From Flavobacterium sp. (GTDB lineage Bacteria > Bacteroidota > Bacteroidia > Flavobacteriales > Flavobacteriaceae), in assembly GCA_017983975.1 (NCBI GenBank), contig JAGOAL010000018.1, positions 1-37,343 of the forward strand: a stretch of DNA of 37,343 nt, given 5' to 3'. Below the pieces are notes generated by a model, which ran no database searches, was not told the origin of the DNA, and saw only the letters and a program-made list of their open reading frames with translations. Numbering within the stretch: position 1 is the first letter of the stretch; each line of letters opens with the position of its first letter. The translations under genes and the position numbers were made by a program. This document shows, piece by piece, positions 8,679-17,036 of this stretch.

Positions 8679-11267
8679 ATGAATATCCATAAATTTACCA
8701 TTAAATCGCAAGAAGCGTTGCAACAAGCACAGCAAATTGCTCAAAGTTATGGGCAACAACAACTTGAAAACGAACACTTATTCAAAGGAATATTGGAAGT
8801 AGATGAGAATGTCACCCCTTTTCTTTTGAAAAAGCTGAACGTAAATATCGAGCTTTTTAAAAAGATTTTAGAAAGTACCATTCAAAGTTTCCCAAAAGTT
8901 TCTGGAGGTGATATTATGTTTTCTCGAGACGCTTCAACTACACTTAACGAAGCGGAAATCATTGCTAAAAAAATGAACGATGAATTCGTTTCTATAGAGC
9001 ATTTATTATTAGCAATTTTAAAATCAAAAAGCAAAGTTGCACAAATATTAAAAGATCAAGGGGTAACGGAAAAAGGATTACAAGCCGCTATCGACGAAAT
9101 GCGAAAAGGCGAACGAGTAACCTCAGCTTCGGCAGAAGAAACGTATAATTCTTTGAATAAATATGCAAAAAACCTCAACGAATTAGCAAAAAGTGGTAAA
9201 CTCGATCCAGTAATTGGACGTGATGAAGAAATTAGAAGAGTATTACAAATTCTAACACGTCGTACCAAAAACAATCCGATGTTGGTGGGTGAACCAGGCG
9301 TTGGTAAAACTGCTATTGCAGAAGGTTTAGCACACAGAATAGTTGATGGCGACGTTCCAGAAAATCTAAAAGACAAAATTGTTTATTCATTAGATATGGG
9401 AGCGCTTATTGCAGGTGCAAAATACAAAGGTGAATTTGAAGAACGATTAAAAGCTGTAGTTAAAGAAGTAACTTCTGCCGAAGGAGATATTGTACTTTTC
9501 ATAGACGAAATTCATACGCTGGTTGGTGCTGGCGGTGGCGAAGGCGCAATGGATGCCGCTAATATTTTAAAACCTGCTTTGGCTCGTGGTGAATTGCGAG
9601 CAATTGGTGCCACAACATTAGACGAATACCAAAAATATTTCGAAAAAGACAAAGCATTAGAACGTCGTTTCCAAAAAGTGTTGGTAGCCGAACCTGATAC
9701 TGAAAGTGCTATTTCCATTTTGCGTGGTATCAAAGATAAGTATGAAACCCATCACAAAGTGCGAATCAAAGACGATGCAATTATTGCTGCTGTAGAATTA
9801 TCGCAACGCTACATTACCAATCGTTTTTTGCCTGATAAAGCTATTGATTTAATGGACGAAGCAGCTTCCAAATTGCGGATGGAAATTAATTCAAAACCTG
9901 AAGAATTAGATGTTCTGGATCGAAAAATTATGCAATTGGAAATTGAAATTGAAGCGATTAAAAGAGAGCAAGATGAAGTTAAATTAAAAGTCTTGCATAT
10001 TGAATTATCAGAATTAAAAGAGCAACGTAATGAAATTTTCACTAAATGGAAATCAGAAAAAGATGTGGTGGATAGCATTCAAAATGTAAAACTAGAAATT
10101 GAGGATTTCAAAAACGAAGCCGAACAAGCCGAACGCAATGGCGATTATGGAAAAGTAGCCGAAATTCGTTACGGAAAAATCAAAGAAGCACAAGAACGTT
10201 TAGATGCTCTTCAATTAAAATTGGCCGAAAATCAAGCTGGAACTTCCTTAATTAAAGAAGAAGTAACTCGCGAAGATATTGCCGAAGTAGTGGCTAAATG
10301 GACGGGAATTCCTGTTATGAAAATGCTGCAAGGCGAACGAGAAAAATTACTTCGTTTAGAAGAAGAATTGCATCAAAGAGTGGTAGGTCAGGAAGAAGCT
10401 ATTGAAGCCGTTAGTGATGCTGTTCGCAGAAGTCGTGCCGGTTTGCAAGACATGAAAAAACCTATCGGAAGTTTTCTTTTCTTAGGAACTACAGGCGTGG
10501 GAAAAACTGAATTAGCCAAAGCGTTAGCCGAATATTTATTCGACGATGAAAACGCAATGACTAGAATTGATATGAGTGAATACCAAGAACGTCATTCGGT
10601 GAGCAGATTAGTTGGTGCGCCTCCAGGCTATGTAGGTTATGACGAAGGCGGACAATTAACCGAAGCAGTTCGAAGAAAACCTTATTCTGTTGTGTTGTTA
10701 GACGAAATTGAAAAAGCACATCCTGATACGTTTAACATCTTGTTACAAGTGTTAGATGAAGGAAGATTAACGGATAATAAAGGCCGTGTAGCCGATTTCA
10801 AAAATACGATTATCATCATGACTTCAAATATGGGAAGTGCTGTAATACAAGAGAAATTTGAAAATTTAAAAGGTAATATCGAAGCGACAACCGAAGCTGC
10901 TAAAATTGAAGTTCTAGGTTTATTAAAACAAATTGTTCGACCTGAATTTATCAATCGAATAGATGAGATTGTAATGTTTACACCTTTAACTAATGCAAAT
11001 ATTAAAGAAATAGTAGGATTACAATTGAAGGGCGTGATAAAAATGTTGGCACAACAACAAATTACGTTGGATGCTACTCCTGAAGCAATTGAGTATTTAG
11101 CTCAAAAAGGATTTGACCCTCAATATGGTGCACGACCCGTAAAACGAGTAATTCAGCGCGAAGTTTTGAACCAACTTTCAAAAGAAATATTAGCGGGTAA
11201 AGTAACCGCAGAAAGTATTATATTATTAGATAGTTTTGAGAATCAATTGGTGTTTAGAAATCAGTAA
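8679..11267 (+). CDS. clpB: ATP-dependent disaggregase ClpB
   Basis: The 862-residue length matches ClpB (E. coli 857). Domains in order are an N-terminal Clp double repeat (about 1-145), first AAA+ ATPase with Walker [10 protein letters not shown] (about 203) and Walker [11 protein letters not shown], a coiled-coil middle domain (about 400-530) rich in Lys/Glu/Leu, and second AAA+ with Walker [10 protein letters not shown] (about 602) and [11 protein letters not shown]. The C-terminus ends with the arginine-containing [11 protein letters not shown] segment. The long middle domain separates ClpB from ClpC and ClpA. ClpB is a cytosolic hexamer that, with DnaK, threads aggregated proteins apart after heat stress. 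It is a single transcription unit: divergent ytxJ upstream, hairpin terminator downstream. A TTTG at 8615 followed after 16 bp by TACCTACA is only a weak promoter candidate. Confidence 0.98.
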   Translation: MNIHKFTIKSQEALQQAQQIAQSYGQQQLENEHLFKGILEVDENVTPFLLKKLNVNIELFKKILESTIQSFPKVSGGDIMFSRDASTTLNEAEIIAKKMNDEFVSIEHLLLAILKSKSKVAQILKDQGVTEKGLQAAIDEMRKGERVTSASAEETYNSLNKYAKNLNELAKSGKLDPVIGRDEEIRRVLQILTRRTKNNPMLVGEPGVGKTAIAEGLAHRIVDGDVPENLKDKIVYSLDMGALIAGAKYKGEFEERLKAVVKEVTSAEGDIVLFIDEIHTLVGAGGGEGAMDAANILKPALARGELRAIGATTLDEYQKYFEKDKALERRFQKVLVAEPDTESAISILRGIKDKYETHHKVRIKDDAIIAAVELSQRYITNRFLPDKAIDLMDEAASKLRMEINSKPEELDVLDRKIMQLEIEIEAIKREQDEVKLKVLHIELSELKEQRNEIFTKWKSEKDVVDSIQNVKLEIEDFKNEAEQAERNGDYGKVAEIRYGKIKEAQERLDALQLKLAENQAGTSLIKEEVTREDIAEVVAKWTGIPVMKMLQGEREKLLRLEEELHQRVVGQEEAIEAVSDAVRRSRAGLQDMKKPIGSFLFLGTTGVGKTELAKALAEYLFDDENAMTRIDMSEYQERHSVSRLVGAPPGYVGYDEGGQLTEAVRRKPYSVVLLDEIEKAHPDTFNILLQVLDEGRLTDNKGRVADFKNTIIIMTSNMGSAVIQEKFENLKGNIEATTEAAKIEVLGLLKQIVRPEFINRIDEIVMFTPLTNANIKEIVGLQLKGVIKMLAQQQITLDATPEAIEYLAQKGFDPQYGARPVKRVIQREVLNQLSKEILAGKVTAESIILLDSFENQLVFRNQ

Positions 11268-11300
11268 AATAAAATAGTTATTTTTTTAATTAGTTTGAGT

Positions 11301-11340
11301 AAACACTTAGCATTTTAATTTATGTTAAGTGTTTTTATTT
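11301..11340 (+). terminator. Terminator after clpB
   Basis: Arms 11301-11313 and 11322-11334 pair over 13 bp with one G-U wobble around an 8-base loop, followed by a T-rich tail. It lies 33 bp after the clpB stop. Confidence 0.8.
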
Positions 11341-11347
11341 ATATTTG
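11340..11347 (+). promoter_or_regulatory. Candidate -7 box for the DUF4199 operon
   Basis: TATATTTG matches the Bacteroidota TAnnTTTG element, 25 bp before the ATG at 11373. No good TTG lies at the expected distance upstream, where the clpB terminator sits, so this is tentative. Confidence 0.4.
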
Positions 11348-11372
11348 ATGCGCCAACAAAAAAACAATTCAC

Positions 11373-11867
11373 ATGAATAAGATTATAATTAAAAACGGAT
11401 TATTTGGAGGGCTAATAGTTACTGCATCACTCGTGATTATTACACTCTACATGAAATCTAATCCTGAAAAAGAAGTAAACATGCTCTTTGGTTTTGCTTG
11501 CATGCTACTTGCCTTTTTATTTGCCTTTCATGGTGTTAAACAACAAAGACTTGCTAATAATGGTATTATTTCCTTTGGAAAAGGATTTATAACCAGTTTT
11601 TGGATTACGTTTATAATTGCAACAATTTATGTAGTAGTTTGGTTGATTATTTATTATAATTTTTTTCCAAATTTTGCCGAACATTATACAGAAATGGCGA
11701 TTAAAAAAGCAAGCCCGACTGAAGTTTTGCAAGTAACTAAAGATATGAATACATTCAAAGAAATGTATAAAAATCCATTAATGGTCATTGTGTTAACCTA
11801 TACAGAAATTTTGCCATTAGGAATAATTTTTTCTTTGCTAAGTGCATTATTGATCAAAAAAAAATAA
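11373..11867 (+). CDS. DUF4199 integral membrane protein
   Basis: The 164-residue product has four predicted membrane segments (about 10-27, 36-53, 71-95 and 136-160) with a charged loop containing the helical stretch KKASPTEVLQVTKDMNTF between the last two. Overall layout and the phrase SFGKGFITSFWITFI match the DUF4199 family, common in Bacteroidota and without known function. The product ends in a lysine tail. It is first of a three-gene operon (8 bp to the next gene) and has its own TAnnTTTG-type box. Nothing in the sequence shows a substrate or partner. Confidence 0.85.
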   Translation: MNKIIIKNGLFGGLIVTASLVIITLYMKSNPEKEVNMLFGFACMLLAFLFAFHGVKQQRLANNGIISFGKGFITSFWITFIIATIYVVVWLIIYYNFFPNFAEHYTEMAIKKASPTEVLQVTKDMNTFKEMYKNPLMVIVLTYTEILPLGIIFSLLSALLIKKK

Positions 11868-11875
11868 ATTATTCA

Positions 11876-12478
11876 ATGAAGCAACCAAAAATTTATATAC
11901 TCTTATTCTTTATCGGACTAATCCTTTCTGGAATTAATCCAAAGGAATATTTCACTTGGTTTTTAGAAGTTTCACCAGCAATCATTGGTTTACTGATTTT
12001 AGTTTTTACTTATAAAAAATTTCAGTTTACCAATTTTACGTATTTATTTATTCTGATACATTGCTATATTTTATTCCTTGGTGGTCATTATACGTATGCC
12101 GAAGTACCGTTATTTGATTGGATCAAGGAAACCTTTGAGCACAGCCGAAATAATTATGATAAAGTAGGTCATTTTGCACAAGGTTTTGTTCCGGCTATTA
12201 TTACTCGTGAATTATTCATTAGAAAAAATGTCGTGGCCAACAAAAACTATTTCAATTTTATTATTATTGCAATTTGTCTAGCGATTAGTGGCGCTTATGA
12301 ATGGATTGAATGGTGGATTTCCATTGGTACCGGTGAAGGTGGCGATGCCTTTTTAGGCACCCAAGGCTATGTTTGGGACACACAATCGGATATGCTCTTG
12401 GCAACCATAGGTGCTTGTAGTATGATTTTACTTTTAAGCAAAAAACATGATGCGGCTATTAATAATTTAATTCCATAA
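11876..12478 (+). CDS. YjdF-like DUF2238 inner-membrane protein
   Basis: The 200-residue product has about five to six membrane segments. Conserved motifs of the DUF2238/YjdF family are present: GGHYTYAEVPLFDW, NNYDKVGHFAQGF, SGAYEWIEWW and FLGTQGYVWDTQSDM. The many conserved Asp, Glu and His residues near membrane ends hint at metal or proton handling, but the family has no established biochemical function. It lies 8 bp after the DUF4199 gene and 7 bp before an acetyltransferase gene, so it is probably co-transcribed with both. The match to the family is strong, the role unknown. Confidence 0.9.
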   Translation: MKQPKIYILLFFIGLILSGINPKEYFTWFLEVSPAIIGLLILVFTYKKFQFTNFTYLFILIHCYILFLGGHYTYAEVPLFDWIKETFEHSRNNYDKVGHFAQGFVPAIITRELFIRKNVVANKNYFNFIIIAICLAISGAYEWIEWWISIGTGEGGDAFLGTQGYVWDTQSDMLLATIGACSMILLLSKKHDAAINNLIP

Positions 12479-12485
12479 TTAAAAA

Positions 12486-13049
12486 ATGTTACAACTTAAT
12501 TTCTCGCCGTTTCCTAAACTCGAATCAGAACGTTTACAATTTCGAAAATTAACGCCAGAAGACGCTCCTGAAATTTTACTTCTTAGAGGTAATCCAGAAA
12601 CGATGAAATATATTCCAAGACCATTAATTATAGATATTGAAGGTGCTTTGGCACACATTAAAATGATTAATGACAAAATAGACGAAAATATTGATATCAA
12701 TTGGGCGGTTAACGAAAAAGGAAGCGATAAATGTATCGGAATAATGGGTTTTTACAGAACGCAACCCGAACATTTTAGAACCGAATTAGGCTACATGATT
12801 ACACCTGAACATTGGGGTAAAGGTTATGTAACTGAGGCAGTAACTGTTTTATTAGATTTTGCTTTTAATTCACTTCAATTTCATACTATTGAAGCAGTTA
12901 TTGATTCAAGACACATTTCTTCTGAGCGTATTTTACAAAAAGTTGGATTTGTAAAAGAAGCCCATTTCAAAGAAAATTTTTATTACAACAATGAATTTAC
13001 TGATACAGTTATCTATGGTTTGTTAAAACGAAATTTCAGAAAACATTAG
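12486..13049 (+). CDS. GNAT family N-acetyltransferase (RimJ/RimL type)
   Basis: The 187-residue product follows the ribosomal-protein-type GNAT layout. The N-terminal strand has LESERLQFRKLTPEDAPEIL, the core INWAVNEKGSDKCIGIMGFY, and the acetyl-CoA binding turn ELGYMITPEHWGKGYVTEAV (about 101-120). The tail has SERILQKVGFVKEAHFKEN and a final strand ending near YGLL. These enzymes move an acetyl group from acetyl-CoA to an amine, often a protein N-terminus or small molecule; the acceptor here is not evident. It is last in the operon with the DUF4199 and YjdF-like genes. The smpB promoter begins almost at once behind it. Confidence 0.9.
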   Translation: MLQLNFSPFPKLESERLQFRKLTPEDAPEILLLRGNPETMKYIPRPLIIDIEGALAHIKMINDKIDENIDINWAVNEKGSDKCIGIMGFYRTQPEHFRTELGYMITPEHWGKGYVTEAVTVLLDFAFNSLQFHTIEAVIDSRHISSERILQKVGFVKEAHFKENFYYNNEFTDTVIYGLLKRNFRKH

Positions 13050-13054
13050 TTTCC

Positions 13055-13085
13055 TTTAAAATTATCAATTTTTAAAGTACCTTTG
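13055..13085 (+). promoter_or_regulatory. smpB promoter, -7 box TACCTTTG
   Basis: TACCTTTG at 13078-13085 fits TAnnTTTG exactly. TTTA at 13055-13058, about 19 bp upstream, is a poor -33. Only 6 bp separate the box from the ATG at 13092, implying a nearly leaderless mRNA. Confidence 0.65.
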
Positions 13086-13091
13086 CCCTTC

Positions 13092-13544
13092 ATGCAAAAG
13101 ACAATTAACATACTCAATAAAAGAGCAAAATTCGATTACGAGATTCTTGATAAATACTCGGCTGGAATTGTTTTATCGGGTACCGAAATTAAATCCATTC
13201 GATTAGGAAAAGCTTCTATTACTGAAAGTTTTTGCGAATTTCATGAAGGCGAACTTTTTGTTATTAATTCAAATATTGAAGAGTATTTGTATGGAACACA
13301 TTACAATCACAAAACCAAAAGTGAACGAAAACTTCTATTAAATAAAAAAGAATTAAAAAAATTAAACAAAGATTCAGAAAATAAAGGACTAACTATAGTT
13401 CCGCTTCGATTGTTTACCAATGAAAAAGGATTAGCAAAACTAGAAATTGCACTTTGTAGAGGTAAAAAGAACTACGACAAACGCGAATCTTTAAAAGAGC
13501 AAGACACAAAAAGAGATTTAGATCGAATAAAAAAGGCTTTTTAG
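13092..13544 (+). CDS. smpB: SsrA-binding protein SmpB
   Basis: The ATG at 13092 gives 150 residues, normal for SmpB; a TTG nine bases upstream lies inside the promoter box and is unlikely. Family hallmarks are [38 protein letters not shown], the NSNIEEY strand, the [11 protein letters not shown]-like segment and the basic C-terminal tail ([19 protein letters not shown]). SmpB binds tmRNA and brings it to stalled ribosomes, letting the stuck peptide be tagged for breakdown. The ssrA gene itself is not in this window. The short downstream gap carries a weak terminator and the fic promoter. Confidence 0.97.
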   Translation: MQKTINILNKRAKFDYEILDKYSAGIVLSGTEIKSIRLGKASITESFCEFHEGELFVINSNIEEYLYGTHYNHKTKSERKLLLNKKELKKLNKDSENKGLTIVPLRLFTNEKGLAKLEIALCRGKKNYDKRESLKEQDTKRDLDRIKKAF

Positions 13545-13553
13545 CTTTTTTTT
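13529..13553 (+). terminator. Weak terminator at the end of smpB
   Basis: AAAAAAG (13529-13535) can pair with CTTTTTT (13545-13551) around a 9-base loop containing the smpB stop, followed by further T. The stem is A-T rich and weak. Confidence 0.35.
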
Positions 13554-13563
13554 ATCAAAAATT

Positions 13564-13580
13564 ATGACTAAATTTGTCAT
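13564..13580 (+). promoter_or_regulatory. Palindromic operator candidate over the fic promoter
   Basis: ATGAC-7-GTCAT forms a 17-bp palindrome (7 of 8 base pairs complementary) that covers a perfect -7 box, TAAATTTG at 13569-13576. A third half-site, GTCAT, lies at 13591-13595 just before the ATG at 13602. Because the gene itself encodes an XRE DNA-binding domain, self-repression is the natural inference. Confidence 0.55.
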
Positions 13581-13601
13581 GAAATTAAAAGTCATTACGA
13601 T

Positions 13602-14654
13602 ATGAAAACAATTTTAAAAACTGCAAGAGAGCAAAAAAACATCAAAACCAGAGAGTTGGCACAACTTTTAGGTATTGATCAGGCGCTCATTAGTAAATTT
13701 GAAAATGGCTCAAGAAAACCTACACGAGATCAAATTGTAAAATTAGCTTCGGTGCTTGAAATTAATTTTGAAAAATTAATGATAGCTTGGTTGAAAGAAA
13801 AAATATATGCTGAAATTGGCGATGACCACTTTGCATTTGAAGCAATTCATCAAGTTAAAGAAGAAATGGCTTATTATGCTTCATTTAAGCGCGCTCCTTT
13901 ATCAACTAAATTGGAACAATTAATTAAAGAAATTGATGGTTTAAAAAATGAATTACATCAATTTAGAAAGTATGATAGCTTTAGAGTAACACAAGCTTTA
14001 GAACTAGAATACACGTTTGAAAGCAACAAAATTGAAGGAAATACATTAACATTAAAAGAAACAGATTTAATCGTTAATGAAGGATTAACTATTTCTGGAA
14101 AAAGCATGCGCGAACATCTTGAAGCAATTAATCATCAAGAGGCAATTGCTTATATTAAAGAATTAATGGATAAAAACACCACTATCAATGAGCGTGAAAT
14201 TTTATGTATTCACAATTTAATACTTAGAGGAATTTACCCTGAAGATGCAGGCAAATATAGAAAAGTACAAGTTATGATTAAAGGAAGTTCGCATATGCCG
14301 CCGCAACCTTTTTTAGTAGCTAAAGAAATGGAAGAATTGTTTATTTGGTATCAAACTAATAAAAACAATTTACACCCTGTAATTTTAGCTGCTGAAATGC
14401 ATGAAAGATTAGTTACCATTCATCCATTTATAGACGGAAACGGCAGAACTTCTAGATTGTTAATGAATTTAATTTTATTACAACATGGCTATGTGATAGC
14501 AAATATAAAAGGCACAAATGAAAGTAGAATGCAGTATTACAATGCTTTAGAAGCTTGCCAAGTAGAAAACAATAAAGAAAATTTTCTGCTTTTTATTGCA
14601 CAAACTGAGAAAGAGTGTTTAGAACGCTATCTTTCTATCCTTAAACCTAATTAA
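13602..14654 (+). CDS. XRE-type DNA-binding domain fused to a Fic domain (AMP-transferase family)
   Basis: The 350-residue product begins with a helix-turn-helix of the XRE/Cro type (about 3-60: TRELAQLLGIDQALISKFEN). A helical linker follows, then a Fic core with the catalytic loop HPFIDGNGRTSR at 273-284, complete including His273. An inhibitory helix motif SNKIEGN at 141-147 fits (S/T)xxxE(G/N), making it a class II, self-inhibited Fic protein. Fic enzymes mostly attach AMP to target hydroxyl side chains using ATP; class II members need no separate antitoxin. The target is unknown. A palindrome over the promoter suggests it controls its own expression. Its stop codon lies inside the terminator stem shared with pcm. 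Confidence 0.92.
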   Translation: MKTILKTAREQKNIKTRELAQLLGIDQALISKFENGSRKPTRDQIVKLASVLEINFEKLMIAWLKEKIYAEIGDDHFAFEAIHQVKEEMAYYASFKRAPLSTKLEQLIKEIDGLKNELHQFRKYDSFRVTQALELEYTFESNKIEGNTLTLKETDLIVNEGLTISGKSMREHLEAINHQEAIAYIKELMDKNTTINEREILCIHNLILRGIYPEDAGKYRKVQVMIKGSSHMPPQPFLVAKEMEELFIWYQTNKNNLHPVILAAEMHERLVTIHPFIDGNGRTSRLLMNLILLQHGYVIANIKGTNESRMQYYNALEACQVENNKENFLLFIAQTEKECLERYLSILKPN

Positions 14655-14683
14655 TCCCGAAGTATCGGGATTAATTTTTATTT
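14649..14683. terminator. Bidirectional terminator containing both stop codons (fic / pcm)
   Basis: A perfect 12-bp stem (14649-14660 with 14665-14676, arms AATTAATCCCGA / TCGGGATTAATT) has a 4-base loop. The TAA of fic (14652-14654) sits in the left arm and the TAA of pcm (complement of 14671-14673) in the right arm. A T-rich tail follows on the + strand; the A-rich left flank (14641-14650) is a weaker U tract for pcm. Confidence 0.85.
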
Positions 14684-15312
14684 TCTAATAAGGGAACAAA
14701 TTTAAAATCGCCAAACTCATGTTTTTCAAATTGTGTTTCGTTTTTACGAATCAGCAATGTCATGATTTGTTCTTTTTCACCTACTGGAATAACGAGCCTA
14801 CCTCCTATTTTTAATTGTGCCATCAAGGGTTGCGGAATAATAGGTGCGCCAGCTGTAACAATAATACTATCAAAAGGAGCAGCCTCAGGCAATCCTTTAT
14901 AACCGTCTCCAAATACCATTTTTTTAGGATGATATCCTAGCTTTGGTAACTCGCGTGACGCATTTTTAAACAATTTATTTTGTCGCTCAATACTATATAC
15001 AATTGCACCTAATAAATAAAGCACCGCTGTTTGATAACCACTTCCGGTTCCTATTTCCAATACTTTATCTCCTTTTTTTATTTCTAAAAGTTGGGTTTGA
15101 AAGGCAACAGTATACGGTTGAGAAATCGTTTGATCTGAACCAATTGGAAATGCCATATCTTGATAGGCAAAATTTTCAAAACTAGAATCTAAAAAAAGAT
15201 GGCGAGGAATTTTACTAATAGTTGCCAATACATTTTTATCGGTAATTCCTTTTTCTTCCAACTGTTTTACGAGCTGATTTCTAAGTCCTTGATGTTTATT
15301 AGTATCTTTCAA
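14671..15312 (-). CDS. pcm: Protein-L-isoaspartate O-methyltransferase
   Basis: Starting at TTG 15312 gives 213 residues beginning with (M)KDTNKHQGLRNQLVKQL, the usual flavobacterial start; an upstream TTG at 15357 would add 15 hydrophobic and basic residues that look non-native. The SAM-binding motif I is VLEIGTGSGYQTAVL. PIGSDQTISQPYTVAFQ forms the isoaspartate pocket, and FDSIIVTAGAP and GGRLVIPVGE are later family motifs. The enzyme methylates damaged isoaspartyl residues in aged proteins using S-adenosylmethionine, starting their repair in the cytosol. It is a single gene converging on fic and divergent from the oxidoreductase gene at 15465. Confidence 0.93.
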   Translation of the reverse strand: MKDTNKHQGLRNQLVKQLEEKGITDKNVLATISKIPRHLFLDSSFENFAYQDMAFPIGSDQTISQPYTVAFQTQLLEIKKGDKVLEIGTGSGYQTAVLYLLGAIVYSIERQNKLFKNASRELPKLGYHPKKMVFGDGYKGLPEAAPFDSIIVTAGAPIIPQPLMAQLKIGGRLVIPVGEKEQIMTLLIRKNETQFEKHEFGDFKFVPLLENKN

Positions 15313-15398
15313 TTTGGGTGGAAATTTATTTCGTAAAAATAGCTTGAAAATAATCAAAATGCAAATTCAAAATCCCAAAAAAATACTTTATTAAATCA

Positions 15399-15427
15399 TT
15401 GGAATTTGGAATTTCAATATTGGAATT
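15399..15427. repeat. Short TTGGAATT repeats in the pcm/oxidoreductase divergent region
   Basis: TTGGAATT occurs at 15399, 15406 and 15420, with related AAATTC/ATCCCAAAA sequence at 15363-15380 in the opposite sense. The third copy supplies the TTG of the next promoter. Confidence 0.5.
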
Positions 15428-15449
15428 AATGTAATAATTAGTACTTTTG
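15420..15449 (+). promoter_or_regulatory. Promoter of the Gfo/Idh oxidoreductase operon
   Basis: TTG at 15420-15422, a 19-bp spacer and TACTTTTG at 15442-15449 match the known flavobacterial -33/-7 consensus. The ATG follows 15 bp later. Confidence 0.75.
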
Positions 15450-15464
15450 ATAAAATTTAATTCT

Positions 15465-16430
15465 ATGCTTAAAGTAGGCGTTTTAGGTGCTGGTCACCTC
15501 GGAAAAATACATTTACGATTATTAAATCAATCTGAAAAATATGAATTAGTAGGCTTCTACGATGCTTTTGAAGAAAATGCAGTTAAGGTTGCTGCTGAAT
15601 TTGGTTATACTAAATTCGACTCCATTGAAGCTCTTATAGCTGCAGTAGATGTGGTAGATATTGTTACACCTACACTGCAACATTTTGAATGTGCAAAACT
15701 AGCTATTGAAGCAGGAAAACATGTTTTCATTGAGAAACCAATTGCAACAACTGTGGAAGAAGCAGAACAAATTCTTGCCTTAGCCAATAAATACAATGTA
15801 AAAGGTCAAATTGGTCACGTTGAACGTTTTAATCCTGCGTTTACAGCTGTGAAAGATAAAATCAACAAACCGATGTTTATTGAAACACATCGTTTGGCGG
15901 AATTTAACCCACGCGGCACCGATGTTCCTGTGGTTTTAGATTTAATGATTCACGATATTGATGCGATTTTAAGCGTAGTGAAATCGAAAGTAAAATCAGT
16001 CAATGCGAGTAGCGTTGCTGTAATTTCAGATTCTCCAGACATTACCAATGCACGTTTAGAGTTTGAAAACGGTTGTGTAGCCAACATTACAGCGAGTAGA
16101 ATTTCTATGAAAAATATGCGTAAATCGCGTTTCTTTCAAAAAGACGCTTACATTTCTGTAGATTATTTAGATAAAATTTGCGAAGTCGTTCGTATGCAAG
16201 ATGCACCAGAAATTCCGGGCGATTTTGATATGATTTTACAAAATGCGGAAGGTGTGAAAAAACAAATTTATTTCGACAATCCAAATGTACATCCAAACAA
16301 CGCCATTTTAGATGAATTGGAATCGTTTGCAGATGCCATTAATAACAATACAACTCCTATTGTTTCTTTAGAAGATGGAACAGAAGCGTTGCGCGTAGCG
16401 TATCAGATTATTGATAGTATGAAAAGATAA
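15465..16430 (+). CDS. Gfo/Idh/MocA family NAD(P)-dependent oxidoreductase
   Basis: The ATG at 15465 places the dinucleotide fold VGVLGAGHLGKIH at the very start (321 residues, typical). An upstream TTG lies inside the promoter box. The catalytic-region motif HVFIEKPIATTVEEAEQ contains the conserved EKP lysine. GQIGHVERFNPAF and VLDLMIHDIDAI mark the substrate domain. Family members oxidise or reduce sugars and related alcohols with NAD(P); the substrate is not evident, though similar proteins in Bacteroidota sit near cell-envelope sugar genes. A good promoter lies immediately upstream, and the next gene starts 3 bp after the stop, so they are probably co-transcribed. Confidence 0.92.
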   Translation: MLKVGVLGAGHLGKIHLRLLNQSEKYELVGFYDAFEENAVKVAAEFGYTKFDSIEALIAAVDVVDIVTPTLQHFECAKLAIEAGKHVFIEKPIATTVEEAEQILALANKYNVKGQIGHVERFNPAFTAVKDKINKPMFIETHRLAEFNPRGTDVPVVLDLMIHDIDAILSVVKSKVKSVNASSVAVISDSPDITNARLEFENGCVANITASRISMKNMRKSRFFQKDAYISVDYLDKICEVVRMQDAPEIPGDFDMILQNAEGVKKQIYFDNPNVHPNNAILDELESFADAINNNTTPIVSLEDGTEALRVAYQIIDSMKR

Positions 16431-16433
16431 CAA

Positions 16434-17036
16434 ATGGAAAAAAAATTAGAAATAAAGTTTAAAAATCAAAAACAGATTTTTGAAATCAATGGTGATGGAT
16501 TGTCTGTTGATTTAAATACAATAAATCAAAAAGTTAAATATGAAATTCCATTTGAAGAAATTGAAAAAAGTAGTTTCATAAAAAAAGGAGAACCAGATAA
16601 ATTAACCATAAGACTATATGCTTCTGTGTTTTTAAATTTATTTTTGATTTTAACATTAGTTATGGTTTTAAATGAAGCTCCAAAACAAGCTATAGGAATT
16701 ATGTTTTTTCTAATGTTAATTCCATTTATTTTTATAGTTATTAAAAACACTCAAGTATATGAGGAAAAACACATAAAAGCTTCAAAATTACTATATTTTA
16801 TTTACATTAATAAAAACAAAAACGAAGTTGATAATTTCATTGAACAAATTGATAAAGCCAGAATTAATTATTTCAAAAAAAAATATTTGATTATAGATCC
16901 AATATTACCTTATGCACTTCAAAATGAAAGATATATTTGGTTGTATTCAAATAAATTTATTGATGAAAATGAGTATGAAGTAATTAAAGAAGATTTAGAT
17001 AAATTTTTTAATTTTAATATAAATAGTTTAGAATAA
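16434..17036 (+). CDS. Unknown small membrane protein
   Basis: The 200-residue product has a soluble N-terminal part (about 1-60, beta-like, with IPFEEIEKSSFIKKG), two closely spaced membrane segments (about 62-80 and 88-103), and a charged C-terminal part (104-200) rich in Lys, Asn and Tyr. No signal peptide or enzymatic motif was seen. The pattern resembles PH-like or photosynthesis-unrelated membrane-hairpin proteins only in outline; I do not recognise a family. It is very AT-rich, more than its neighbours, and is wedged between an oxidoreductase (3 bp gap) and a dehydrogenase whose ATG overlaps its TAA. That tight fit supports it being a real translated gene; it may be a recent insertion into the operon. 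Confidence 0.75.
   Translation: MEKKLEIKFKNQKQIFEINGDGLSVDLNTINQKVKYEIPFEEIEKSSFIKKGEPDKLTIRLYASVFLNLFLILTLVMVLNEAPKQAIGIMFFLMLIPFIFIVIKNTQVYEEKHIKASKLLYFIYINKNKNEVDNFIEQIDKARINYFKKKYLIIDPILPYALQNERYIWLYSNKFIDENEYEVIKEDLDKFFNFNINSLE

Noticed and set aside
9056-10954. Long open frames on the strand opposite clpB
   Set aside because: They are antisense shadows of a strongly conserved gene, with no family motif of their own.
13602-14654. Two-gene Fic toxin-antitoxin pair
   Set aside because: The upstream neighbour is smpB and the downstream one is pcm; no small antitoxin gene is present, and the inhibitory motif lies within the Fic protein.
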